From NCBI GenBank assembly GCA_003833135.1, contig QZLH01000068.1:99597-163596 (forward strand): a DNA stretch of 64,000 nucleotides. The letters are read 5' to 3'. The position numbers and the translations under genes are program-made. The notes beneath the pieces were generated by a model. The model was not told where the DNA came from and did not search any database. It worked only from the letters and a program-made list of their open reading frames with translations. Shown piece by piece: positions 22,810 through 33,440 of this stretch. The stretch's first letter is position 1; every line of letters starts with the position of its first letter. This DNA comes from Oehlia diaphana (Eukaryota; Glomeromycota; Glomeromycetes; Glomerales; Glomeraceae).

Positions 22810-25740
22810 ATGTCTCACTTGGGAAATACAAATTCTTCTTTGAACGTTAATTCTTTAAGAGATTTGGCGAGAAAAGAACTAACTAATGTTTTAGATTCAG
22901 TATGTTATTTTCAAAATAAAAAACTTGTGTTTAATAAATTGACCTATTTATTAACTACATATTTTGGAATAGGTTAGAGGAAAAAAATGTTTAGTGCTAG
23001 ATCCAAATATCAGCGGGCCTTTAAGTTTGATAGCTGGGTTTTCTTTATTAAAAGTAGTTATTTTCAAGAAATTACATAAATTTGTACTTGTAATTTGTAA
23101 TTCTAAAACTAATAAGATACTAATAATAGGAACATGGAGTAGAAAAAGTACATTATCTTCAACAAGGACCTTTAGAAACTGAGCTAAAAAGTTTGATTTA
23201 TATATGTCGCCCGCAACTGAATTATATGAAATATATTGCTGGTATAAATTTCGTATATTTATTTTTGTTTCTATATCGACCATAATTTTTTGACTTTGTT
23301 TATCATTATGTTTTCGTAGAACATATAGCTCATCATCAAAAAGATGATGTATCAAATTATGAATACAATCTTTTCTTTGTCCCTCGAAGGACTATGATTT
23401 GTGAAAGAGTCTTGGAAGAAGCTGGCGTCTTTGGAGATATCCTTATTTTAAATCAAATCATCAATTTCATATTTTTTTATAAAAAATTTTATAAATCTGA
23501 CACTTAATTAAACCAAATAATTTCCTTAACTGGGTTGATTCTTACAGATTACGATCGGAGAATATCATCTTGACTTAATACCATTTGAAGATGATTTATT
23601 ATCTTTAGAGTTAGATAATACCTTTAAAGAACTCTATCTGGTAATTTATTGTTTATGACAGCAAAGGTTATAAGTAATATTAGAACAAAATTATGAATTT
23701 TTTTTAAAAAAATTTAAATATAGGATGGTGATTATACTTCAATTTATTATGCGGCAAGAGCACTTATGAAGCTCCAGACGAAGTTCGGGCTTATTCCAAG
23801 AGTTATTGGGAAAGGAGATTGTGCTAAAGTAAGAAAGATTACATCTATTCGTTTGAAATTATTCATATTAGTATATTAATTCTTATCGTTAATCTAGCAC
23901 CTAGCTGACATGTTGCTTCGTATGCGTAAAGAAGTTGCTGTTGACGACCCGTCATCCACATTATCAGTATCTCAAAACGTAGATTCTCTAATTATCTTAG
24001 ATCGCTCTGTTGATCTCATTTCTCCTCTTTGCACGCAGTTAACTTACGAAGGGTTGATAGATGAAGTATTCGGTATAAGAGCTTCACACGTAGAAGTTGA
24101 TTCAGCTATTGTTGGCCCTGCTTCACAAAAATCAGCCCCAGCAGCAGCAACATCAACATCGAATGCCGCATCAACAACGTCACAACCTTCCACTCCTGCC
24201 AAAAAAAAAAAAATTCCACTCAATTCTAGTGATAGACTATTTGTTCAATTGAGAGATATGAATTTTGCTGTTGTGGGCGGAGTCCTTAACAGAGTCGCAA
24301 GAAGAATTAATGAAAATTACGAGGTACGCTGACAAAAGCTAATCTTTATAATCTCAATAGCAATTAATATATATACTTTTTATCATTAAATAATATTCGC
24401 AAAATAGGAGAGACACCAAGCCAAGACAGTTATGCAGATTCGCGAATTTATTAATAAGCTAGGAGGACTTCAATCTGAACATCAATCATTAAGGACCCGT
24501 ATCCTTATTTTATTATATGAATATACGGAAAAAAATTATTTATATTTACCTTAAGCAACTTTATTCTAGATACTGGCATAGCTGAAGAAATTATGGCATA
24601 TACTGTTACTCCTGAATTTAACAAAGCCCTCGAAGTGCAACAAAGTAATCATTTATTATACCTTATTTGAAGAATTTTTTTTTTTATAATTGATGAATGA
24701 AAATTCATAAAAAAAAAAAATTTTAGATTTGGTTGCAGGTATAGAGATAAATTTACAAAATGAGCATATTGAAGAGATGATTAATCGGCAAGTACCAATC
24801 TTACAAGTTTTAAGATTATTGTGTCTACTAAGTTTAGTGAATGGTGGTTTGAAACAGAAGAGCCTTGAATTTTTCAAAAAGGAAATTTTACAGGTAAACA
24901 TGAATTTCATTTGAGAATCAAAATGTAGGATTATTCAATTAACTATTCGTGTATAATATTTAAGACTTATGGATTTGAACATCTTCAAACACTCTTGAAT
25001 TTGGAACGCTTAAATATGTTTGTTAAACAAGGGTCTGCTAGTAGTAAATTTAACTACGTCAGAAAACATCTTCAGCTAATTGTTGATGAGGTTGATGAGC
25101 AGAGCCCTCAAGACATTTCGTATGTATATTCAGGATACGCACCGTTGAGTGTACGCCTGATACAATGTGTAACAAAAGGTGGACTGACACCAATTAGTAA
25201 TCTCGTGGGTGCTAATGCAGCAGCTAATCCCATTGGAACTGGTGGTGCTGCAAAGGGTATCGTTGGGTGGAAAGGACATGAAGAAGCTTTGAAAATGTTG
25301 CCAGGTAAAACATTCGATGAAGTTCAGAAACTTGATGATGGAGCCATTCATTCTAAAAGTAAGCATAAGTTTTGTTTTATAATATGCTAAAATAAGAACA
25401 AAATCAATTGATTCTCGATTTCTTGATATATTTTTTTTATTAGAATTTGCCCAGGGACAGCAACCACGTGTTACTCTCATATTTTTCTTGGGAGGATGCA
25501 CATATACTGAAATTTCAGCAATAAGATTTATGGCACAACAAGATGAAGGTAATACCTCTTTCATTTTAAATATGTTAATTATATTTTAGTTTATAATATT
25601 AAATTATCTTCTATTAAAAAAATAAAGGACATCGTGAATATGTCATTGCTACGACTCAAATTGTCAATGGCAATTCACTGTTGAGTTCGGTTATGCAAAA
25701 AATGGATAATTTGGGTCATTCTGCTGGTGGAAGTTCTTAA
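22810..25740 (+). CDS. VPS33: Vps33-like Sec1/Munc18 protein of HOPS/CORVET
   Basis: Thirteen exons: 22810-22899, 22973-23053, 23130-23241, 23329-23436, 23546-23640, 23724-23828, 23898-24323, 24408-24498, 24570-24644, 24727-24893, 24965-25358, 25444-25548, 25628-25740; 653 aa. Diagnostic blocks in order are GKKCLVLDPNISGPLSLIAG, EYNLFFVPRRTMICERVLEE, EYHLDLIPFEDDLLSLE, LIILDRSVDLISPLCTQLTY, VRLIQ, and VTLIFFLGGCTYTEISAIRF followed by EYVIATTQIVNG. These match the Sec1 family, Vps33 branch (about 600-690 aa). Vps33 binds SNARE bundles and, with Vps16, drives tethering and fusion at endosomes and vacuoles. A Ser/Ala/Thr/Pro-rich linker plus Lys run lies near residues 265-305. The GT-AG introns are short, except introns 4 and 8, which have U12-type signals. 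It starts 188 bp after Arb1 and ends 143 bp from the convergent HIT gene. Confidence 0.9.
23437..23545 (+). other. U12-type AT-AC intron in VPS33
   Basis: The intron begins ATATCCTTATT, carries TTTCCTTAACT with the branch A at 23529, and ends TTCTTAC, 16 nt from the branch point. These match the minor-spliceosome consensus. Only removal 23437-23545 (AT...AC) keeps frame, giving VFG-E-ITIGEYHLDLIPF; ending at the nearby CAG would shift frame into a stop. Confidence 0.85.
24499..24569 (+). other. U12-type GT-AG intron in VPS33
   Basis: The intron starts GTATCCTTATT, has a branch-like ACCTTAAG with A at 24554, and ends TTCTAG 15 nt further on; length 71 nt. Splicing here gives LRTHTGIAEE, the conserved Vps33 helix. 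It is a second minor-class candidate in the same gene. The branch motif is weaker than in intron 4. Confidence 0.7.
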
Positions 25741-25883
25741 TGATAAAATAGAATTTTTTTTTATATTAATATGTATTTATCAAGATAGAATTATTGTATT
25801 TTATTTGTGGTTATAAATATTGATTGCCAAATGAGATATAATATTGTTGTTGTCCACATTTTTTATGGTTAAATGAATGTCTT

Positions 25884-26478
25884 TTATAGTTTTGCCCTTA
25901 TATCTTTACCAATTTTTTCACTTTCATCTTTACTTAATCTTAATCTTCCGCCGCTTCTACTTTCAACCTCTTTAAATCGCGGTATAATATGAAAATGTAA
26001 ATGAAAAACTACTTGTCCCGCAATTTGTCCATTGTTTTGAAGTATATTAAAATCTTTAGTACCAACACCTTGAATTACGGCATTTGAAATTTGAGGTAAT
26101 ACAGAACCCAAGGAAGACATTATTGAAGGTGAAGCTAAAGTTAAACGTGAAATATGAGTTTTGGGAATCACCAGAGTGTGACCTCTAGAAATCGGAGCAA
26201 CATCTAACAAAGAACTAAAATTAATGGAAGAAATTCAAAAAAAAATTTTTAATGTTGGGCAGATAAGAAAAATTTAGATAATTTACTGTACCCAGAAAAG
26301 CTAATATTTCATCATTTTCAAAAACTTTTATACAAGGCAATTGACCGGATACAATTTTACAAAAAGTACAATCCTTTGGGTCTTCTGAAGGTACTGAATT
26401 AGACTTAACATTCAGTGAAAGATTTCGAGGAGATTCAGGAGTAATGCGAGGAAAAAGCGGATTATTAATAGGTGACAT
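25884..26478 (-). CDS. HIT-family nucleotide hydrolase/transferase
   Basis: Exons are 26478-26292 and 26203-25884; the joint L-D at the intron (GTACAG...GTTAG) restores AFLDVAPISRGHTLVIPKTH, 168 aa. A zinc pair C37-T-F-C40 and EDPKDCTFCKIVSGQLP open the HIT domain. The catalytic triad is H130-L-H132-F-H134 with the downstream IIPR, and the conserved Asn near FNILQNNGQ is present. The family acts on nucleoside phosphoramidates or diadenosine polyphosphates (HINT/Aph1-like), covalently nucleotidylated on the middle His. The first 30 residues are an unstructured Pro/Ser/Asn extension not typical of the core. It converges on VPS33. The subfamily is not decidable by eye. Confidence 0.85.
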
Positions 26479-27685
26479 GTTTCCAAAAAAAAATGATTAC
26501 AGAATTATCTGAAAGCACTAAAACGAACATCGTGTAATATAATAATGTGTTTGTCTGTTCGTTAAACCCAATTAGTCCTTGAATTTGATCTTAAATTGAT
26601 CTAGACTTAACGGGTCCTAGAACCAGGTCCTCTTTATATTGAAAATTTAATTCTTTATAAAATAATTATTTAACATAACTAATTTTATTCCAAGTTTAAA
26701 TTCATCAATTCTAAAAGGAGAAGGGGATGGGTAAAAAGAAAAAAAATCAAATCAAATCAAAATCAGTATAGTTTAAATCAATAGTAGTATCACTTATTTT
26801 TATTTTACTTTTATTTTTATTTGTATTTTGATGATTGCATTCTACTGGATGGATATAGCTCATGATAATTTGTTTGTATGGTATATAAACTTAGCATATA
26901 TAAATCATTAAAAAAAATAAATAAATAAAATATAAATTTTATACTGATTATTAAAAAAAAATTTTTTAGGAATTTAAAAAAATACTAAAATAATTAAAGA
27001 TTTAAATTTTATTATTTAAAAATTTTATTAATATTTTACAGAAACTTGAAATCTACAAATCATACATCATTTCAATGTTATTTTATATTCTTTTAATGTC
27101 ATATAATTTTACAATAACATTAAAATGATACCAAAACAATATTAAAATAATATTAAAATAGTATTGAATGATATCAAAATAACATTATAATTATCATTAA
27201 GTTTAACTTAAATATATTATTTTGATATGATGCTAGAAGTCTATACAGTTACATTTCCATAAGTACACCCTCTATAAGTGCATTCCTTCCCTATATGCAT
27301 GTCATAGTTTGGTTTTAAAGCTAGGGACTTAGAGTTAAGTGCATACCCTCTATATTCTATACATGTATGTAATTCTGAATTCTGGGTATATTAGAACACT
27401 TTTTATAAATATATTTATATGATTATTATATAATATCAACTAATCATCGTAAATAAATTTGACAATTTACATTTTTTCAATAAAAAATATTTTTATCTTT
27501 TTATTTATTATATTATTTTACACCACAGATCATTTATATATGTGCAATTCTTTCATTAAAATGAAAATATAAAATAAAAGTGAATTTAAATAAATATTCT
27601 CTCCAATTACTAATATTAATTTTTCTATTAGCTGTTATTTAAGTGCATACTTTTCCTAACAGCATGTGCATAGCCAGGTCCTATA
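26479..27685. other. Start of AT-rich gene desert
   Basis: No gene. 27060-27200 holds many short ATTAAAAT/ATTTTAAT units in both orientations, repeated inversely at 28490-28660, so the two blocks flank the foldback element. 27240-27380 has imperfect direct repeats of AAGTGCATACCCTCTATA-type strings. Confidence 0.4.
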
Positions 27686-28206
27686 TCAGGAAATTTATTT
27701 AGACATAATTTAGTGTAATATTTCAGAGGTGGTGTAAAATTTTGAAATATTACACTAAAAACATAATATTACAGAAGTTTACACTCTTAATAAATTTGAA
27801 TAATTATAGCAATTTAATAATATTTTGCTATCTACTGATCCAATCAAGATGATCTATAGCTCATTAGAATCAGCTCATCAAAACGAATCGAATGGTAGTA
27901 AAATCACATCTTTATATTTGATAAATGACTTCTATTGATTCAAAACTTTATTGCATACTATAAAGCATTCTATCAACTATAGAGATACGATTTTACTACC
28001 ATTCAATTCGTCTTGATGAGCTGATTTCAATGAGCTATAGATCATCTTGATCAGATTAGTAAATAGTGAGATATTATTAAATTACTATAATTATTTAAAT
28101 TTAAGAGCATAAACTTCTGTAATATTATGTTTTTAGTGTAATATTTCAAAATTTTACACCACCTTTAAAATATTACACTAAATTATGCCTAAATAAATTT
28201 TCTGAT
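27686..28206. mobile_element. Long palindromic foldback element, about 520 bp
   Basis: The left half from about 27686 (AGGAAATTTATTTAGACATA) is the near-complete inverse of the right half ending about 28206, with arms of roughly 240 nt and 85-90% identity. Sub-blocks such as AAGATGATCTATAGCTCATT and GAATGGTAGTAAAATC appear on both sides. Within each arm is a smaller hairpin, TTTAGTGTAATATTTC against GAAATATTACACTAAA. There is no ORF. It fits a foldback/MITE element or a hairpin-RNA source. Confidence 0.7.
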
Positions 28207-28666
28207 GATGCATTGTAATAGTGTCAGCTTAAATTATTATAATATGAATCAAATGTAATTTTTTTTTAAAAAAAAATTTTTTAATAATGTATAACTTTTA
28301 TGAAATGGTAGTTGCAATTTCTTGCTGAAATTTTCTTTTTTTTATATTTATCTTATTTGTAATATTAATTTTATTAGTACTTAATACAAGAAATTTCAGT
28401 TTTTTATTAGCTGAATTTTGGATCATATAATATAGAATTGACTCAGAAAATTGAAATAAAATTATATGATTATCAAGTATAGACTTTCAGCACCATATTA
28501 TTTCAATATTATTTAATATGTTATTTTAATATTATTTCAATATTATTTTAATATTGCAGTAATATAATTTCAATATTGTTTTGATTTTAATATTAAATAA
28601 TATTAAAATGACATTAAAATTATATTAAAATAATATTAAAAAATATCAAATAATATTAGAACAATA

Positions 28667-28842
28667 TACAGTCAACCCTTGTTATAACGAACTCTAAGTT
28701 TCAGACTTCAATTTCATTATAGAGCTATAGTAAAGATTTTAAGAGATTTGATTAGTTAATTCGTTATAACAAAAAGAAATTTATTATAGTTGTCTGAAAA
28801 ATTCACTATATCAAAAATTCACTATATCAAGGTTCGATTGTA
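28667..28842. mobile_element. Pogo/Tc1-type MITE, 176 bp
   Basis: TACAGTCAACCCTTGTTATA at 28667 is matched inversely by TATATCAAGGTTCGATTGTA ending 28842 (16 of 20 positions), with TA at both limits as expected for Tc1/mariner/pogo. The internal motif TTCGTTATAACA is repeated. It is of the same type as the element at 10208-10515. Confidence 0.65.
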
Positions 28843-29587
28843 ATTAAGTTAAATTTAACTATATTAATTTTATAATGATCAAAACTTTAAATTTTTATAA
28901 AGTTAAAAAAATTTTTAAAAAAAAAATTAAAAAAAGTATTTTTTTTTCCCCCTTTTATACTTAAAGAAAATGATCATCTTTATTTAATAGTATTATTATA
29001 AACTATAATACATATTACAAAAAACAAATAAATTATCAGATATATCTTATGAATCTAAATTACTTTAATATAAACTATATTATCATTATAAATACATACA
29101 AAACAAAAAAGTAATGTAAAAAATCAAAACCTCTATAATTCTCACAGAGTTTCTTTAGGATCATGCCTACTACTACGATATATTACTATAGAAATTTTGA
29201 AATTTTACCTAAGAATTTGCTTAAATTTTATTGGTTAATTAACTAAAAAAGAAAAAAATTATAACAATGTAATATAAAATTTTCTTTTATAATAAGATCT
29301 TTAAAGAATTTTATATATAAACTTTACCTTAAGACACAGAATGACCTATTTTAATAGTAAAAGGAATTCTGTTCTTTCACAAGACACTATAACTCTTGTT
29401 AAAATGTGCAGCTATACTGTATATACTAATTTACCATGGTGTAATTTTAAAAAAGAGTTGGCATGTTCTGAGATAAAAACCATAAATTACATTATATGGC
29501 TTTTGCATTCAGCCAGATTTAACAGGACCTCAGAAATTTCTAAAACAGGTTATAAGTCACACTTTTAGCAAATTGACCCATTTTTTA
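28843..29587. other. AT-rich spacer with unsupported ORF
   Basis: A 75-codon frame at 29341-29568 (with MCSYTVYTNLPWCNFKKELA inside) has mixed composition but no recognisable family; it could be transposon debris. Nothing else is seen. Confidence 0.3.
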
Positions 29588-29760
29588 AGAACTCAAAAAA
29601 TCATTTTTTATAAATATCTTGGTATCCAGTAATTCAATTTTGATGAACTTTTTTTATTAAATTATAAGCTAAATGAGGACTATAAACTAAAAAAAAAAAA
29701 AATCATCAAAATCAAATTACTAGATGCTGAGATATTTATAAAAAATGATTTTTTAAGTTT
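29588..29760. mobile_element. Small inverted-repeat element
   Basis: AAAAAATCATTTTTTATAAA at about 29595 and its inverse at about 29736-29755 sit within arms of about 60 nt (29588-29648 and 29702-29760) around a 50-nt loop. It is a foldback or MITE relic without coding potential. The flanks contain TTTTAGCAAAAAGTGG-like strings. Confidence 0.5.
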
Positions 29761-30673
29761 TAGCAAAAAGTGGTATTTTTGACCAAAAGTTAATTATGAT
29801 CTTTATATTAGATGTCTGGGTTCTTATTTAACCTTTATACTTTACTGCAATCTAATGTAACTAATTTTGACAATTCTGTTACTGATCAACTTTTGATTAG
29901 TAAAAATTAAAAATTAAAATCTACTAATCATATCAGCCTCCTAAAAGACCAATTTACATAAATCTAAAAATGTTAAGCAATACTAAATCTGATTAATATT
30001 CCAATACCTCCAGCTCTTTCAAAAGAAAATTAAGAGTAAAAATGCTGAAATTTCAGAAAAAAAAAAACTAAAAAATAAAAAGAAAAGCCATAACTCTTAA
30101 AAAACCCTTAAGGAAAAAAATTAAAAAAAGTATTATCCCTTAAACGGTAGAATCTTGAAATTTGCCTGCAATTTTACCTGAATTTTAGCTCTCATCTATT
30201 TTTAAAAATATTAATATTACTTTAATAAAAATTCTTTTTTGAATCATTTAATAATATATTATGTAATTATAATTATCATTTTTTAGTTTACATATTAGAA
30301 TGTTTAGTTAATTATCAATCAAAAGTTTGCACTTTCCATTAATAGTCATTTTTTAAAAAATTTTGCATATATTTTTGGTGAACTCACTGGAGTTTAATTA
30401 TAACCCATCAAACCTTAATAATAAAATGTAGAGTAGTTTATAAGAAATAATTTTTATTATTTGAGTTTTTAAGATTTAAAAATAAGATTTTGAAATTATA
30501 TAATAGTATAAAAAAAAGAATAATTTCTTAAAATTCATAAAAAAAAGTGCAATGTAAATGTTATGAAAATTAACTAACTTTAAATGAAAAAATAAAAACA
30601 AACCTTATCATTATTTTTCCTATATGTATGGAAATTTTTAAACAATTACTTTTTTTCTTATTACAATATAAGG
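29761..30673. other. AT-rich spacer
   Basis: No gene or clear repeat is seen; long homopolymer and AT tracts. Confidence 0.35.
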
Positions 30674-31150
30674 CTAAAGTGATTGAGATAGATTTTTTGC
30701 TGCTTTTTCTTGATTTTTTTTTATTAAATATTTACACCATATACAATTACTTCTTGTTTCTCTCCATTCAGGATAATGACCTTTTGGAAATAATCTTATT
30801 ATAGGAATTGCTGTAATATATTGCTACTTTTTAGTAGAATCAATATAAATTAACTTAAATTGATTTGTTAATTTATCAATTTAGTTTTGTGTATCATGTA
30901 GTTTTTTTTCACTTTCTTTTAAACTTTCTTTACTAATTAAATTCTATACTATTTGTAATCTAAAATTCTTATGATTAATATTTTTAACTTTTTTTAATAT
31001 TAAATATGAATTAACTAATGTAGTATCTAAAAGCCAAAAAAAACAGCAGTGGCATCCATGTCCTTTGTACTGATAATTGAGTACTATAATATCTCATAAT
31101 TGATCAATAATATCTACTCCACCCATGAAGTGATTATAGTCATCAATACT
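30674..31150 (-). pseudogene. piggyBac-like transposase relic (C-terminal part)
   Basis: One uninterrupted minus-strand frame, free of indels, reads DYNHFMGGVDIIDQL, then CCFFWLLDTTLVNSYLIL, FRLQIV, HYPEWRETRSNCIWCKYL. The MGGVD...DQ block and the following W-LLD-LVN-Y helix are characteristic of the end of the piggyBac/PGBD DDE domain. WCKYL with the preceding Cys would start the C-terminal zinc-binding tail. Four internal stops (TGA, TAG, TAA, TAG) stand where CGA, TGG or CAA codons are expected, and a final TAG truncates the tail. It is dead. The N-terminal half upstream (to about 31640) is no longer legible. Confidence 0.65.
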
Positions 31151-31652
31151 AGAAAATAATTATCTATATAGATATTTAATGATTTATCTTCTATTAGTAA
31201 TTAAGATGTAAGGTAAATAGGTAATATACTTAATTTTCTACTTTACTTAAATCTAATACTTGCTGAATTTCTGAGTGGATTTAAATTCTAGAGGTAAAAA
31301 TAAATTCCTTTGACTAATTTAGCTGTTATATTAACTCAGAAGTCAAAACTAATTTAACTGCATCATAACGTCAGGCAAATCTGCAAACCAACCCTATATA
31401 AATTCCATTGCTGTATTAATATCATTTCACATCTTGTTAATTGAATAAAAATGAATTTGTGTAGTTTTAGTAAATTGGCTATAAATTAATAAAATTGCTA
31501 TAAAGTATCAAAACTGCTATAAATTTCTTAACTAGAAAATCACTATAAATTTGAATCATGTTATTATCTAATATAGGTTTATAAAAATTAATATAATATA
31601 TCACTGAAATTGCTATAATTCACTAAAATACTATCAATTATAAACTATAAAA
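31151..31652. other. Degraded DNA upstream of the piggyBac relic
   Basis: It probably contained the rest of the transposase, but no block is recognisable. 31480-31640 has imperfect repeats of the form GCTATAAATT. Confidence 0.3.
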
Positions 31653-32039
31653 ATGGTTAAAACTAACTATTCTGGTTTGAATCTTGTAGTAGTGCAGGCA
31701 TTAAATAATCTGCAATATAGGTATAGTAGTAAAACATCAGAAATGTGGTATTCTCATGTTCATTATCCATTTAAAAAACTTCTTAAATATAATCCAAAAT
31801 ACTTTTCAAAAAATGGATTTATCCAAATGACTGAAAGATTATTTAACAATAGGAAATTTAAAGCTGGGAGACGTTCACTTTATATTTATTGCACTGTATG
31901 CGACTCCTTAGTAAGTATCTATGAAAATACCATTGAATATGCTAATGAACATCTGAAGAAATACATTACAGCTAAAAGGCGCAGTACATCTATACAAAAG
32001 AATATGAAAAAAAGGAAGTGTATCATTGTTCAGTTCTAA
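31653..32039 (+). CDS. Hypothetical ORF, 128 aa, probably repeat-derived
   Basis: MVKTNYSGLNLVVVQALNNL opens a basic, helical protein with a single Cys pair region (YIYCTVCDSLVSIYENT), which recalls a treble-clef or BED-like finger start, CTVC, followed later by His (ANEHLKKYI). A C-x2-C...H pattern is therefore possible. The rest is Lys/Arg-rich. Sequence after the stop continues with protein-like but broken frames. I do not recognise it. It may be the N-terminal DNA-binding part of a transposase, but without a catalytic domain this is a guess. Confidence 0.35.
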   Translation: MVKTNYSGLNLVVVQALNNLQYRYSSKTSEMWYSHVHYPFKKLLKYNPKYFSKNGFIQMTERLFNNRKFKAGRRSLYIYCTVCDSLVSIYENTIEYANEHLKKYITAKRRSTSIQKNMKKRKCIIVQF

Positions 32040-32164
32040 TGAAGTTGATAGGATTTTATAAACTATTCTGTATATCTATAGCGTGATTATTATAAACATA
32101 ATACAGATAATATATTTAGGGAGAAAATTGCTTATTCCATATTTAATAGCATAAAAGTCATCCA

Positions 32165-33440
32165 ACAGGCTTCAAGTTGAGACCTAAGACATGGGTAAAA
32201 TGGGTTTAAAATATGCTGAAAAATGATAGTACTCCTGACAATAAGAAATTTTTAGGTATAACTTCTTGTGATATAAGAGTTTCTGATAATTGATATGTAT
32301 GGTATTTTAATCAAAAATTCAAGCTAAAGATGTGTTTACATATTATCAGAATTCTTCTATTTTATTTGATCATTACTCTTCACAAAAGTGGACAGAAAAG
32401 AAGAAAGAACAGTTAAATAATCGATTATGTCTTATATCATATATAGCTACTTTTATAGAATTACATCGGTAAGATTATAGAATCATTGAATATTCAGAAT
32501 GGACTTATACTGTATGTTAAAGTGAACTATTGAATCCTGAATATTACTATATTGATAAATACTTAAACAATGGCAATGAAAACTTTGTTAAAAGTTCAAA
32601 ATAAACACGATATAAGTGTAAATTAGCAGGCAAACATTATCAATATAATTTATTAGATATTAATTATTATAAAATTGGAAATATTAGTATTAATGGAGAG
32701 ACTACTACTATAAATTTCTCAAATTTACATAATAATTGTGAGTATATGCGTCAAATTTTTTGAAGCATAGATTCTTTATTAAAATAATGTAATATATTTT
32801 ATATTTATGTATAATTACTAGGAAACGGTAAACCATTATATAATCTGAAGCTTATCAGTATATAAGTAGATAATTGCATGCTCAATTAACTGATCGAGAT
32901 AATTTTGTGTAATATAAGAACCAATTAAACGTTGACTCAAAAAATAAGCGGACAAACAACAGGATATTTTGTACCACTACAGCTAGAACATATAGAGTCC
33001 TTTGCTACGCTCTGAACTAATTAGTTGAGTGCTTTGCAATATAATATTTTTTTGCACTATTCCATAAAATGTATAACTAAAATTCAGTATATAATCTGCT
33101 TCATATACATGAAGAAAATTGGCCAAGAGCGCTATATATGATCTGCTTATTCTGAGTTAGATTTTTTAATCTATTTTAATAAAGTATTTTTTGAGAAGTT
33201 CAGGAAGATCAATAAAGCGATTTTGGAGATTTTTTAATTGTGAGACAATACAACTATCAGTTTGAGAATTTTTATACAACTGTTATCCAGCGAACTTACA
33301 GGAATTACAAGAAGAGACCTGAATCTTTGACAAAATGAGTTTGGAAAGCGGTAAGAAATGATGGTATTTTTAGTAGAAAGAAATTCTTAGATATACTTGG
33401 ACATAATATAATTTTACCTTTAAAGTAATGTAAAAAAATA
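32165..33440 (+). pseudogene. Two diverged fragments of one unknown repeat family
   Basis: At 32181-32290 a frame reads RPKTWVKWV-stop-NMLKND, then NKKFLGI. At 33310-33420 a frame reads KRPESLTK-stop-VWKAVRND, then RKKFLDILGHNI. The shared RP-x-(T/L)-x-KW-V...(L/V)-x-ND...KKFL-(G/D)-I spacing shows a common origin, and one Trp codon in each seems changed to a stop. The DNA between (32300-33300) is AT-rich with no other feature I can name. The family is unknown. Confidence 0.35.

Noticed and set aside
23437..23547. Reading VPS33 intron 4 as AT-AG, ending at CAG
   Set aside because: This shifts the frame and gives a stop after eleven codons; AC at 23545 is the only end keeping the Vps33 sequence.
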